64,000 nucleotides of DNA from Cephalopachus bancanus (Eukaryota > Chordata > Mammalia > Primates > Tarsiidae). The notes beneath the pieces are model-generated. The model searched no databases. It saw only the letters and a list, made by a program, of their open reading frames with translations, and was not told the DNA's origin. The position numbers and the translations under genes are program-made. This document shows positions 45,388 through 56,859 of this stretch, piece by piece (within the stretch, counting starts at the first letter, position 1; every line of letters starts with the position of its first letter). Where the stretch lies: positions 1-64,000 of the forward strand of contig JAPVLO010000207.1 in assembly GCA_027257055.1 (NCBI GenBank), read 5' to 3'.

Positions 45388-46323
45388 GAAAGGCAATGCT
45401 TCTACACTCTTGGTGGGAGTGTAGACTAGTACAACCTCTGTGAAAACAGTGTGGCGATTTCTAGAAGATCCAAAAATCGACCTTCTGTAGGACCCAACAA
45501 TCTCCATTCTGGGAACATACCTGGAGGAACTCAAATCATTCTACAAAAGATACCTGCCCATGTATGTTTATTGCAGCACTATTCACAATAGCAAAAACAT
45601 GGAACCAACGGTGCTGCCCATTGAAAGTGGACTGGATAAAAAAAAATGTGGTACATATGCACAATGGAATATTACACAGCGATAAAGAAGGACAAAATTA
45701 TGAACTTCACAGCAATTTGGGTAGATTTAGAGTCTATCATACTCAGTGACCTATCACAGAAACAAAGAACTGAGTACCACATGTTCTCACCATAAGTGGA
45801 TCCTGAATTTTTTTATTTTTGTTTTTTTGAGTTGGAGTCTCACTCTGTTGCCCAACCTGGAGTGCAGTGGTTTGCTCACGGCTACCCCGGCATTAACTTG
45901 CTGGGCTCTGGCGATCCTTCCACCTTAGCCTTCCAAGTAGCTGGAACTACAGGTGTGTGCTACTACGCCTGGCTAATTTTTGATATATTGTAGAGATGAG
46001 GTCTTGGCAAGTTGCCCGGGCTGGTCTCAAACCCATGGGCTCAGGCAATCCACTTGCCTTGCCCTCCCAAAGTGCTGGGATTACAGGCTGAGCCGCTGAG
46101 CCTGGCCGACCCTGAATATTTACCATAATACTACATGAACGTGATTGGCAGTAGCGGATCACTGCCAGGGGAGAGGAGGGGGATATAACGCTAATAAGAG
46201 TACCTGATCCCAAACCAGGCGAAGTGAGGACCATTGGGAGACCCAAACTTCACCTGTATGATGACCACTTATGTACCTAACCCTGAATTGTACCCCACAT
46301 CTTTGAAATTAAAAAAAAAAAAA
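45388..46323 (+). mobile_element. Lineage L1, 5'-truncated, with nested Alu
   Basis: Carries the end of ORF2 (gtatgtttattgcagcactattcacaatagc; acaatggaatattacacagcg) and a 3' UTR ending gaattgtaccccacatctttg then A17. TSD aaagaacttacca / aaagaatttacca (45375 and 46324). The + strand part is about 640 bp without the Alu. Three more copies of this 3' end occur in the window. It is less decayed than the L1M pieces, so younger. Confidence 0.9.
45809..46107 (-). repeat. Alu, type B to T-arm intermediate, nested in L1
   Basis: It has the one-base-shorter head (caggctgagccgctgag) but not the hairpin arm (caaacccatgggctc). Flanks gatcctgaat / gaccctgaat. Confidence 0.92.
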
Positions 46324-46336
46324 AAAGAATTTACCA

Positions 46337-46824
46337 AAAAAACTATGACCTGCAAGCAGTAGGTTGAAGGATATTAGCATTCCCAGTTATCAGTGCCAGA
46401 TGTTATGGTTTTAACTTTGAGAGACGGACAATCTGTATTCTAGATCATGCTGCAATCAAGAACTCTTTCTACTTTATTGTGCTAATTGCTTAAAAGAGAT
46501 TCTTTCTTTGACTAGTTCAAATGATAGATGCAAGGATGATTAGTTGCAGCTAGAGTGACCTAGCAGTTAATAGCTGTGTCTAGTAGAAGATATGTTTATC
46601 AAGACCTTGTGGTAACTTTGTTTTATTGATGTAGTTTATTGTTTCACTGCAGGCAAGGTTGAATTTCCGTATGGGAAGTAGGTTCTTGAGGTCTCTGTGC
46701 TTATCCTCATTTAAGGCTCCATCTGGGGTCAATATCCAGCCTATGTACCATATGTTTATGGCTAGCATTTGTTTTGATTGGTTGGTGTCCATACTGTACT
46801 GATTAGTAAATATTTTGAAAATCA
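46337..46824. other. Unassigned sequence with an 81-codon - strand frame
   Basis: On the - strand 46580-46825 is open (starts MIFKIFTNQYSMDTNQSKQM). I do not recognise it. Downstream the - strand has stops and an AATAAA-like motif at about 46475. It may be a fragment of an uncharacterised repeat or retrocopy. Confidence 0.35.
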
Positions 46825-46839
46825 TACCTGGCTCTATTT

Positions 46840-46980
46840 TTTTTTTTTTGAATCAAAGTCTCACTCTATCACCCAGGCTGGAGGGCAGTGGCATGCTCCT
46901 AGCCACTGCAGCCTCAACCTGCTGGGCTCAGGTGATCCTTCTGCCTCAGCTTTCCAAGTACACGCACCACCACACCTGCC
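46840..46980 (-). repeat. Alu right arm, type B, 5'-truncated
   Basis: Perfect 15 bp TSD tacctggctctattt (46825 and 46981). Confidence 0.95.
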
Positions 46981-47053
46981 TACCTGGCTCTATTTATCCT
47001 TCTTTGCTGACCTTATGCCAGACCTGGGGTATCTCTAATTTGTCTGTGGTATA

Positions 47054-47343
47054 TATATTTTTTTGAGTTGGAGTCTCACTCGGTTGCCCAGACTAGAGTG
47101 CAGTGGCCGCTCCTGGCCACCGCAGCCTCGCCTGCTGGGCTCCGGCGATCCTTCCACCTCAGCCTTCTGAGTGGCTGGAATTACAGGCACGCGCTACCAT
47201 GCCCGGCTGATTTTTTTATTTATTGTAGAGATGAGGTCTTGCCAAGTTGTCCAGGCGGGTCTTGAACCCGCGGGCTCAGGCAATCCACTCACCTCAGCCT
47301 CCCAAAGGCGTGGAATTACAGGCTGAGCCACCGAACCTGGCTG
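47054..47343 (-). repeat. Alu, T-arm type
   Basis: TSD ctgtggtatat on both sides. Hairpin arm cgggtcttgaacccgcg present. Confidence 0.94.
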
Positions 47344-47354
47344 ACTGTGGTATA

Positions 47355-47990
47355 TTTATAGGGAAAAATTGCCCTTTTCCCTTCCTCACGCTCTTAAACA
47401 TCTTTATTTAAAAAAAAAAAAGGCCTGGAAACATAATTTTTCTTTTCTATTACAGGCCATTATACAGTATTTTAGGTCCACTTAGTTATTTAATGTTAGC
47501 TAGTTTCATACATTTATGAGTCAGTGAAAGAAACTGGAACACTGGCTACATATTTGGCATTAAGGATTTTTTTTGGTCAAAAATTTCTAGGTATAGTAAT
47601 ATTGTATGTTAAAAAAAGAGTTTCTATCTTTTAGAGACACATCCTAAATATTGTAGATAAATGATACATCTGGATTTGCTTTAAAATAATCTGGTATGGG
47701 GATATACAGATAAAGCAAGGGCTACAACTTGGTGATGGGCACATGGCAATTAGCTGTACTTTTCATAATAAAAAGTTCGAAAAATCTCATGTTCTCTTAT
47801 AATTGGAGTAAAAAATTCTTGACTAATTAAAGACATTATTGGCAGCTATTACATCTGATTGCCTTGTAATAATTAGAAGTACACATGGAGTTAATAAACT
47901 TCCAGCCAAGGCAAAGAAATCTGACTTTTTAGTTAGCTTATGTAATAGTTTCGTATACATTTCAAAATAACTTTTTGACATATTACAACT
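47355..47990. other. Unique intronic sequence
   Basis: About 640 bp with no recognised repeat or gene. Confidence 0.45.
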
Positions 47991-47996
47991 GATGCT

Positions 47997-48283
47997 AGCC
48001 AGGTGTGGTGGCTCATGCCGGTAATCCCAACACTTTGGGAGGCAGAGGCGAGAGGATTGCCTGAGTCCATGAATTCGAGACCAGCCTGGGCAACTTGGTG
48101 AGACCTTGTCTCTACAATAAATAAAAAAATTAGCCGGACATGGTAGTTCCAGCTACTTGGATGACTGAGGTGGAAGGATTATCTATGCCCAGCAGGTCGA
48201 GGCTATGGTGGCTGTGAGCATGCCACTGCACTCCAGTCTGGGAGACAGACAGAGTGAGACTCTGACTCAAAAAAAAAAAAACC
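47997..48283 (+). repeat. Alu, type B
   Basis: A13 tail. Flank aactgatgc / aactgatac. Confidence 0.92.
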
Positions 48284-48289
48284 CAAAAA

Positions 48290-48967
48290 ACTGATACCAT
48301 TATGGCTCTCTGGTTAGTAGCCATTAGTGTTAAAAATTTTGACCAATGTTGTTTGTATCTAGACTTATTAACTCAGAAGTTGTTTTGTTAATAAATGTCA
48401 ATTTTCTTTTTTGTCCTATGGGCGTTGCTTTAATGGTTAGATTGTATTCCATTGACTTGATGTGCCAAACTGTTTTCTTATCATTAGGCATTTCTTTGCT
48501 CCTTCTTTTTCTTGCAGGTTTAGGAGATCAAAGGGTAAGGGTATATTTTTTTACAGCTTGTATGATGTCACTCCTACTGGTGGAGCTCCTTTCAAAGGTG
48601 TCACTTTGTGGGTTGGGACCTGTTCAATGCTTAAATCTTTGCTCTGATACAAAGTTTTAAGACATGTTAGGAAAAAAGGATAAATTTGGTTCTGTTCAAA
48701 GAATTGAGCTTTCATTGTAAAATGAGGTGGAAGGACCAAAATGAATTAAATGTAAATATTTCCTTTAATGAAGTCACATATCAGTACGATATTGTCATTT
48801 AGCTCTGTTAGAGAGTACATGATACTATATAGGGAGAGCTATCATATATGTTTGCGATGATTAGAGAAAATACATAATAAAGGTGGCTTGGAGGATGTGA
48901 ATGGGGATGGGTAGAAAGTGAATGAGCAGGAACCATGACACTTACTTACTGGCAGATTGGGCCCCAC
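48290..48967. other. Unique intronic sequence
   Basis: A splice-like cttgcag/ggtaag pair (48513-48537) would enclose a ~16 bp exon without coding support, so I treat it as chance. No gene. Confidence 0.4.
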
Positions 48968-49262
48968 TTTTTTTTTTTTGAGGCAGTGTCTCACTTTGTC
49001 ACCTAGGCTGAAGTGCAGTGGCATGCTCATGGCCACCACAGCCTCCACCTGCTGGGCTCAGGAGATCCTTCAGCCTTAGCCTTCCAAGTAGCTGGAACCA
49101 CAGGCACATACTACCACGCCTGGCTAATTTTTTGATTTATTGTAGAGACGAGGTCTTGCCAAGTCGTCCAGGCTGGTCTAGAACTCCTGGATTTAGGTAG
49201 TCCTCTCACCTCAGCCTTTGAAAGTGCTGGGATTATAGGTGTGAGTCTCACCGCACCTGGCT
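48968..49262 (-). repeat. Alu, type B
   Basis: Full length, moderately diverged. Confidence 0.91.
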
Positions 49263-50029
49263 TAGGTTCACTTCTTAACGCTTCCAGGGTTTTTAACATT
49301 CCAACAGAATGGGAGGGCTCTGAAAGGCATCTTTGTCCTGCTAAGGGCTGAGGGGCAAGATGACTTGGAGATTGATGGTACTTGACATAGAAAGGATCCA
49401 GGAGGTTTCGGGTTGTCTTAGTTAGGGAGGAACCCTCTAATGACCTGTAGGATCTATATTACAGGATATCTGGGTCTTATGACTTTTTATTCTTCTCATT
49501 GAGATTACTTGCTCTTAGAGCTTTTTTTTAAACACCAAAATTGTGCTTCTTGTCTGCTGTAAATTCTAAAGTTCTAAAGTGAGCAGGACATTAGATGAGG
49601 TATCTGGAGAGGGGGTTTTTAATCCCCTTTTGCTTCATATGCATTGAGTGAGTTTCCTTTCTGTAATATCTCTCTCAGGGTTGTATTGAAGCATAACTTA
49701 TGTGTGAAAATGTTTTCAGTGGATTCCAGGTGGTGGTGGGGTGTGTGTGTATTTCTTTTGCACTCAAGTTTTCTCATTCATATAATACAGAGAGAGGAGG
49801 AAATGTACAGCTGGAGGTGGGTAATTGTGGGAAGTTTGGGTTCATGAAGTGCCATGTTGACCTTTTGAGGAGGAACACTTCTACTTTTCCAAAACTTGAA
49901 ATATGGAAAACTCTGACAATGAGGTTTTTGAGGATCAGGAAAGGATTTATATTTTCTTCTTAGGAAATCTTAGCAAAATGGAGGGGGGGGGCACATTGGG
50001 TGAGGAGAAATCTGGGAAGGAAGGAATTG
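49263..50029. other. Unique intronic sequence with G10 tract
   Basis: Runs of G at 49980-49991 and a short TG run at 49738-49750. No gene. Confidence 0.45.
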
Positions 50030-50316
50030 TTTTGCTTTTTTTGTGAGTTGGAGTTTCCGTCTGTTGCCCAGGCTGGAGTGCAGTGGTATGACCACAGCCA
50101 CCGCAGCCTCTACCTTCTGATCCTTACGGCTCAGCCTTCCAAATAGCTGAAACTACAGGTGCAAGCCACCACGCCCGGATTTTATTTTTTCCCTGATTTA
50201 TTGTAGAGACAAGGTCTCACCAAGTTACCCAGGTTTCGAAGCCCTGGTCTCAGGCAGTCCTCTTGCCTTGGCCTCCCAAAGTGCTGGGATTACAGGCTTG
50301 AGCCACTGTGCCCAGC
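50030..50316 (-). repeat. Alu, type B
   Basis: TSD aaggaattg / gaggaattg. About 15 bp lost in the right arm (ctctaccttctgatcc). Confidence 0.9.
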
Positions 50317-50324
50317 GAGGAATT

Positions 50325-50902
50325 GCTATCTTGAAACTTTGTTCCCGAGGGGGTACTTACTTCACTCATTTGGTGGTGATCTGGGAAGGAAGACACATGC
50401 TGACTCAACTTGGAAACTCCAGAATGTAGGTAGATTTTTTCCTATAAGGAAGTATTGGGTTATGAATTCTAATACTTTCTCTTCCCAGGGGAGATTTTTA
50501 GTAACAAGTCACGGAATAATGAGTATTCTCTTTTGTTTTCAGTGAATAATATAGCTATGCAAATTCCTTTGCAGGTGGTGATTCAGGACTCCTACAGTTA
50601 TTTTGGCTTTGAGTTGAATTTAAATTTTGTTCATTTAAGTTTTAAAATACTCTGTTAATATTGTATAACTTGTTAATATTATATAACTACTTCAGGTACA
50701 CGTTTCTGTGGTTTAATGGAAGTACACGACTTGCCAGTTTTCTAGTGTTTGCCTTTTAATTAGTTGCAACTAAAATAGGAAAAACATTTTTTATAGTCTA
50801 CATTCTGGTACTTGTAGGGGAGAGTGATTTAGGGAAATTCTCTCAAACTGCTTTCCCACTACCACAACAATCATCAACACAGAATCAGACTTCTGTGACA
50901 AA
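50325..50902. other. Unique intronic sequence
   Basis: Nothing recognised. Confidence 0.4.
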
Positions 50903-51412
50903 TGTGCCCCCCCACCAAGCTGCAGACACCAGCTGAACGTCCTCTAATTCAGTTACTACACGATCTACCTGGAGATAGTGTCAGATCCCACGGGGTGAAG
51001 GTTCAGTCCCAAAAGGCTGCCTACATCCCTCCGCCCGCCGATACCAGTCACAAGTCTGGGCCTCCAGAACTTGTGATTTGCTGGTTTCAAGTTAGGGTTT
51101 ACCACCCCCCCACCCCCCCACCGAGTTTTATTAATTTGCTGGAGTGTATCACAGACCTCTGGGAAATACTTTCATTTACTGGTTTATTACATAGGATATT
51201 ACAAAGGATACAGATGAAGAGATGGAGGAAGGGGTGCAGAGTTTCCATGCCCTCCCTGGGGTACCACCTTCCAGGAACCTCCATATTTTCAGTTATATGG
51301 AAATTCCCTAAACCCAGTCCTCTTGGATTTTTATGGAAGCTTCATGACATCAGCGTTCTATCTCCCGGTGTATAGGGTGGGACCTCTCTGGGAGGGTGTT
51401 AAGACCCATAAT
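50903..51412. repeat. Ancient dispersed repeat, copy 2 (family unassigned)
   Basis: Related to 40310-41130 (see there). A 157-codon frame crosses it (50902-51375) but matches no protein that I know and seems fortuitous. Contains a C-rich run at 51101-51120. Confidence 0.5.
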
Positions 51413-51416
51413 CAAC

Positions 51417-51700
51417 TAGGCTCTGTGGCTCAGCCTGTGATCCCGCGCCTTTGGGAGGCTGAGGTGAGTGGATTGCCTGAGCCCGTGGGTTCGAGACCCG
51501 CCTGGGCAGCGAGACCTCATCTCTACAATAAATCAAAAAATCAGCCGGGCGTGGTAGCGCATGCCTGTAATTCCGGCTACTGGGAAGGCTGAGGCGGAAG
51601 GATCACCAGAGCCCAGCAGGTCAAGGCTGCGGTGGCCGGGGGCGGCCACTGCACTCCAGTCTGGGCGACAGTGAGACTCCAACTCAAAAAAAAAAAAAAT
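51417..51700 (+). repeat. Alu, T-arm/del5 type, first of tandem pair
   Basis: Sense view of the youngest type: ctctgtggctcagcctgtga head, gtgggttcgagacccgcc hairpin (one G-T pair), gggcagcgagacctc deletion. A13 tail. Confidence 0.95.
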
Positions 51701-51708
51701 TAAAGCAA

Positions 51709-52008
51709 GCTGGGCTCGGTGGCTCAGCCTGTAATCCCGTGCCTTGGGAGGCTGAAGAGAGTAGATTGCCTGAGCCTGCGGGTTCAAGACCTGCCTGGGC
51801 AACTTGGTGAGATCTCATCTGTACAATAAAATGAAAAATTATCTGGGCATTGGTAGTGCACGCCTGTAGTTCCAGCTACTTGGAAGGCTGAGGCGGAAGG
51901 ATCACCAGAGCCCAGCAGGTTGAGACTGCAGTGGCTGGGAGTGGCCACAGCACTCCAGTCTGGGCGACAGAGTGAGACTCCAACTCAAAAAGGAAAAAAA
52001 AAAAAAAT
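51709..52008 (+). repeat. Alu, T-arm type, second of tandem pair
   Basis: Begins 8 bp after the first tail. Both copies are followed by attaaag. No five-base deletion here (gggcaacttgg). Confidence 0.94.
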
Positions 52009-52177
52009 TAAAGGAGGACAAAGAACATTAAAAGAAGCAAAGAAATAGATGTGTTTAAATGCCTATGGCATAACTTTCTTATAAACTGCAAAAAATGATA
52101 GTTTGCTTGCAATGTATATTTTAAAATAATTCAACACAGAACAAATTATGGATAGAAATACACAAAATTTTAAACAT

Positions 52178-52472
52178 TTTTTTTCTTTTTTGAGCAGGAG
52201 TCTCACTCTGTCACCCAGGCTGGAGTGCAGTGGGACACTCACAGCCACCACAGCCTCACCCTGCTGGGCTCAGGCGATTCTTCTGCTTCAGCCTTCCAAG
52301 TAGCTGGAACTACAGGCATGCGCTACCACGCCCAGCTAGTTTTTATGATTTCTGTAGAGACGAGGTCTTGCTATGTAGCCCAGGCTGATCTTGAACCCCT
52401 GGGCTCAGTCAGTCCTCTCCCCTCAGCCTCCCAAAGTGCTGGGATTAAAGGTGTGAGCCACTGCGCCCGACT
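52178..52472 (-). repeat. Alu, type B
   Basis: Full length; starts at the T-rich 52168-52191. Confidence 0.9.
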
Positions 52473-52999
52473 GTTTTGTAGAGTAAAATAATAAGCTTCA
52501 TCTGAAGTCACATTCCCTAGACTTCTTGACTGCTTTAACTGTGTCTCTATTTCCTTTCTTTTCTTTTATTTCTAGATGGCAATATCCAGTCAGGAAAACT
52601 GTGTTAATCTGCTTCATTACTCCACATCCTTTCTCTTTGAGATTCTCCTGCAACATCTGAAAGATTTTTTTGTTACAGAAGTCTGTTGTGCTTTTCCCCT
52701 TGCACAAGACCAGTAATGGAGCCCATAAAGCAGTGATTTAAAGTAGTTTTTGGTTCACAGATCCCTTCGAGACTCTGATTCAAGTTTTGGATTCTTGTCA
52801 GAGACTCATCAATCTGGGTTTTTTAAGGTCTTGGTCTTCCAGATCCATTGCACTAAAATCTTGTGGTAACCCCTTTGCATTATCTTGGAGTTATTCTTTG
52901 TCACTCTCTTGCAATGGATCCAGTTTCCTGCATCCCATATATAAATCTTTTTTGTTAATTCTGGTTTTAGTAGAGCACATTCTTCCTGAGAAAGAATGC
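52473..52999. other. Unique intronic sequence
   Basis: No gene or repeat named. Confidence 0.4.
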
Positions 53000-53580
53000 A
53001 TAGAAAATACATTTTTTTGAGATTACATGCCTGAAAATGTCTTCTTTTATTCTTTTACATTATTGTTGGTTTGGCTAAGTATAATTCTAACTGGAAATAA
53101 TTTCCCTCAGAACTTTCCAGACCTTGCTCCTTTGTTTTCTAGCTTCCAATGTTGATGCTGAGAAATCCGGTGCTACTCAGATCGCTGTCCTTTGCAAATA
53201 CATCTTTCTTTCTGGAAACTTCTAGAATTTTCTCTTTGTCTCTGACTTTCTGAAATTTCATCATGATGTGGTGCTGGATCCTTGAAGAGCACTTTCAATT
53301 TGGAGATTCATGCCTTTCAATTCTGGAAAATTGTGTTGTATCATTTTATTGATAATTTCCTCTGTTCTCTTTTTAAGGAATACTGTTAATTTGGATTTTT
53401 AAACCTCCTGGTCTCTCTAATTTTATTTTATTTTTCTCTCCAATTTTATTTATTTTTGTTGTGCTTTTGGGGTTATTTCCTGAAATCTGTTTTCCAACTC
53501 TTCTGTTGAACTTAAAATTTTTCTAACATCCTTTTAATTTCCACAAGCTTTGTTTTATTTTCAGAATGTTCCTTTAAAAC
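53000..53580 (-). repeat. LINE-derived sequence, probably L1
   Basis: cctgaaaatgtcttcttttattc, gctaagtataattctaactgg, gaattttctctttgtctctg and tctggaaaattgtgttgtat follow a common antisense old-L1 pattern. Confidence 0.55.
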
Positions 53581-53590
53581 AACATTTTGT

Positions 53591-53805
53591 AGCCTAGGCA
53601 ACAGAGTGAGACCCCAGCTTTACAAAAAGTTAAAAAAAAAATTAGCTGGGTATGGTGGTGCACACCTATATAGTCCTAGCTACTCAGGAGGCTGAGGTGG
53701 GAGGGTCACTTGAGCCCAAGAGATTGAGGCTACAGTGAGCTATGATTGTACTACTGCACTCTAGGCTGGGTGAGAGAGTGAAACCCCATCTCAAAAAAAA
53801 AAAAA
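53591..53805 (+). repeat. Alu, J/S-like, 5'-truncated
   Basis: Starts in the left arm at tagcctaggcaacagagtg. Ancestral right arm, A13 tail. Confidence 0.88.
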
Positions 53806-54039
53806 TTCTAGAGTTTCATGTATACCATATCTTCTTTTATCTCTGAGGATATTTATGGTAGTAATTTTTTTTTTACAAAACTCCGTCCCTTCCCCTTATT
53901 ATAGTAATTATTTTGTGTGTGGGAGAAGATACTTTATTGGAAAGTGTCTTTAAAAAGTATTGAAAAGTATCTTCTACTTTCACAGTAGAAGAATATATTA
54001 TACTAGCATGCCAGATTTCTTTTGTTCTTGTTTATCTTT
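53806..54039. other. AT-rich unique sequence
   Basis: Nothing recognised. Confidence 0.4.
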
Positions 54040-54777
54040 TTGCCTCTTAAGTGATTTTATTATGGTATAAATTACATAACATTAAGTTTACCTGCTTTAA
54101 GTCTACAGTTCAGTGTTTTTATTGGTATATTTATGGAGTTGTGCAATCACCATCATAATCTAGTATTAGAACATTTTCATCACTCCAGAAAGAAAACTTG
54201 TACCCATTAGCAGCCATTCTATCCCTTCAGCTCAGGCAACCATGAGTCTGCTTCCTGTCTCTGTAGATAAACCTATTCTGGATTATTATTATTATTTTTT
54301 GAGTCGGAATCTCACTCAGTCGCCTAGGCTGGAGTGCAGTGGCACGCTCACAGCCTCCCCCGCATCAACCTGCTGGGCTCTGGTGATCCTTCCGCCTCAT
54401 CGTTCCAAGTAGCTGGAACTACAAACGCATGTTACCACATCTGGCTAATTTTTTATTTATTGTAGAGACGAGGTCTTGCCAAGTTTCCCGGGCTGATCTT
54501 GAACCTGCGAGCTCAGACAGTCCACTCACCTCAGCCTCCCAAAGTGCTGGGACTACAGGCTAAGCCACCGAGCCCGGGCTGTTCTGAATATTTTAAGTAA
54601 ATGGAATCATACAATATGTGGTCTTTTGTATTTGACTTCCTTTGCTTATCATGTTTCCAAGATTCATCTGTTATAGCGTGTAACAATATTTCATTCCTTT
54701 TTATGCCCAAATAGTGTTCCATTATATGATGATACAACATTTAACTTATCTGTTCATCAGCTGATGACTGCTGGTTC
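54040..54777 (-). repeat. Old L1 (L1M group) 3' part, split by an Alu
   Basis: Segments 54040-54280 and 54580-54777: attatggtataaattacataac, gttgtgcaatcaccatcataat, cataatgtggtcttttgtat-like text and attccttttttatgcccaaat-like text, in antisense L1M order. Confidence 0.85.
54281..54579 (-). repeat. Alu, T-arm type, decayed hairpin
   Basis: Derived head (aggctaagccaccgagcccgg) with gaacctgcgagctc at the hairpin. (tta)n tail. Confidence 0.9.
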
Positions 54778-55076
54778 TTTTTTTTTTTTTTTTTTTTTTT
54801 TTGAGGCAGTGTCTTGCTCTTTCACTCGTGCTGCAGTCCTGTGGTACAGTGACAACTGCAGCCTTGAACTCCTGGACTCAAGTAATACCCTTGCCTCAGC
54901 CTCCCGAGTAGCTGGGACTACAGATGTGGACACACCTGGCTAATTAAAAAAAATTTTTTGTATTGATTGGGGGCGGGTCTCGCTATGGTGTCTAGGCTGG
55001 TCTAGAACTCTGGCTTTAGGTGATCCTCCTGCCCTGGCCTCCCAAAGCATTACAGATATAAGCTACCATGCCCAAT
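54778..55076 (-). repeat. Alu, J-like, T25 tail
   Basis: Diverged ancestral body with many substitutions. Confidence 0.87.
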
Positions 55077-55094
55077 CTGGAGAAACTTTTAGAG

Positions 55095-55235
55095 ATCAGC
55101 AAATAGTTCTCTTCTCTTTCAGGTGAAGAAAATGAGACTTACAAGACTCAGTAAATTGTTTAAGGTCATACAGTTAGTAAGTAGTGCAGGTAGGAACTTA
55201 ATCCTGTTTCCTGCCTTCTAGACTAGTTGCTCAGA
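55095..55235 (-). repeat. MIR SINE fragment
   Basis: aattgtttaaggtcatacagttagtaagtag is antisense MIR core. Confidence 0.7.
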
Positions 55236-55740
55236 CTTAATTTAGGCTGATTATTTTAAAATTTGGTATTGAGGCTAGTATAGGGACCATTGGCCTCTGC
55301 CACTTCTTAGTTAGAGAAGTGGGTTTGCCTAAACCCAGTTTTTTGGAGGGACTAACTTTTAGAGAAAAGCACCTGTGTATCTGAGTAGCCTCTGGAAGCT
55401 CTCACTGCCAGTCATATTTTCCTGTTTGACATTGGGTATGGTATATTGTAGAGGCTGGACTTTGTTACCATCCTCCAGAGAGCATTGTGTGTTCTTTTTG
55501 TTTGTTTTTTGTTATTAACGGTTTCCCTATGGGAATGGCAGCTTAAATTTCAGTTCAGTTCTTTTAGCCTTAACTTGGCTACTTGGGATCTGCTCCATGC
55601 ATACATAGTTCAGGGTCAGCTGGGTTTGTAAGACATTTTTATACAAAGATTTTTGGATCTCCCCTTCTCTATTTGTCTCTGGAATTTCCCTTTTTCACTT
55701 CCCAGCTGCTGTGCTTGCCTTAAAGTTTGTCCTCTGGTTC
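55236..55740. other. Unique intronic sequence
   Basis: No gene or repeat recognised. Confidence 0.4.
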
Positions 55741-56019
55741 TTTTTTTTTTGAGTTGGAGTCTCACTCTGTCTTCCAGGCTGGAGTGCAGTGGCTCGCTCA
55801 CAGCTACTGCAGCCTCGACCTGCTAGGCTTAGGTGATCCTTCCCCTCAGCTTTCCAAGTAGGTGTGTGCCACCGCACCTGGCTAATTTTTTGATTTACTG
55901 TAGAGACGAGTTCTCACCAAGTTGCCCAGACTGGTCTCAAACCTGTGGGTTTATGCAATCCCCTCACCTCAGCCTCCCAGAGTGCTGGGATTATAGGTGT
56001 GAGCCACTGCACTGGGTCC
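55741..56019 (-). repeat. Alu, type B
   Basis: Flanks tggttcttt / cggttcttt. About 15 bp lost between the arms (ccaagtaggtgtgtgcc). Confidence 0.9.
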
Positions 56020-56027
56020 CGGTTCTT

Positions 56028-56312
56028 TAAACCTGTAAGACTATGCATAGATTTTTAATCTGAGTTTTAGCTATGTCTGGTGACATAGATTAAGACTTGC
56101 CTGGGTGGAAGCCACAAAAAGGGGAAACTTGCCCAGAGTCAGTACCTTCTTTGAAGTGTTGACTCTCCTTCCCCTTCCCAGAATCTGTCTGCTTTTTGCT
56201 CTAATACCTTCAAATAGTAGTTTTTAAATACTTTGTCCAGAGTTCATATTTGTCTGCAGGAAAGTTAGTATATTAAGAGCTATTCTGCCATGACTGGAAG
56301 CAAAACCTCAGT
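56028..56312. other. Unique intronic sequence
   Basis: Nothing recognised. Confidence 0.4.
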
Positions 56313-56321
56313 CAACTAGAT

Positions 56322-56601
56322 ATAATTTTTTTTTTTTTGAGTTAAGGACTCACTCTTACTTAGACTAGAGAGTTCAGTGACATGATCATGGTTTACTGCA
56401 GTCTTGAATTGCTGGGCTCCAGCGATCCTCCTAAGTAGCTGGTACTACAGGTGCCTGCTACTTTGCCCAGTTTATTTTCTGATTTTTTGTAGAGACATTC
56501 TTGATATATTGCCTCAGCTGGTCTTGAACTCCTGGGCTTAAGCAGTCCTGTCTTGGCTTCCCAAAGTGCTGGGGTTACAGCCATGAGCCATCATGCCCAG
56601 C
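56322..56601 (-). repeat. Alu, J-like, diverged
   Basis: TSD caactagata / caactagaaa. Confidence 0.87.
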
Positions 56602-56711
56602 CAACTAGAAACAAATTATTCTGTTGATAATGTCAATTTTTTCCCATTGTAGTTTCACAGATACTTATCCTCCCCATCACCTCCAAGAGACCAGATATAA
56701 AAATGCTTTAA

Positions 56712-56852
56712 ATTGGGTGTGTGCCTGTAGTTCAGCTAAGACTGAGGCAGGAGGATCGTTTGAGCCCCGGGGCTTGAGGTTCAGTTAGCTCTGATCATGC
56801 CACTGCACTCCAACCTGGGCAACAGAGTGAGACCTTATTATCTCTTTAAGGA
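56712..56852 (+). repeat. Alu right arm, ancestral type
   Basis: gggtgtgtgcctgtagttc to ggcaacagagtgagacc; 5'-truncated. Confidence 0.8.
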
Positions 56853-56859
56853 AAAAACA

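Noticed and set aside
48513..48537. A micro-exon between cttgcag and ggtaag
   Set aside because: Only ~16 bp, no coding frame compatible with DENND5A between residues 37 and 38, and such motifs occur by chance in 55 kb.
50902..51375. A 157-codon frame
   Set aside because: It overlaps a dispersed repeat related to 40310-41130, and the protein is not recognisable.
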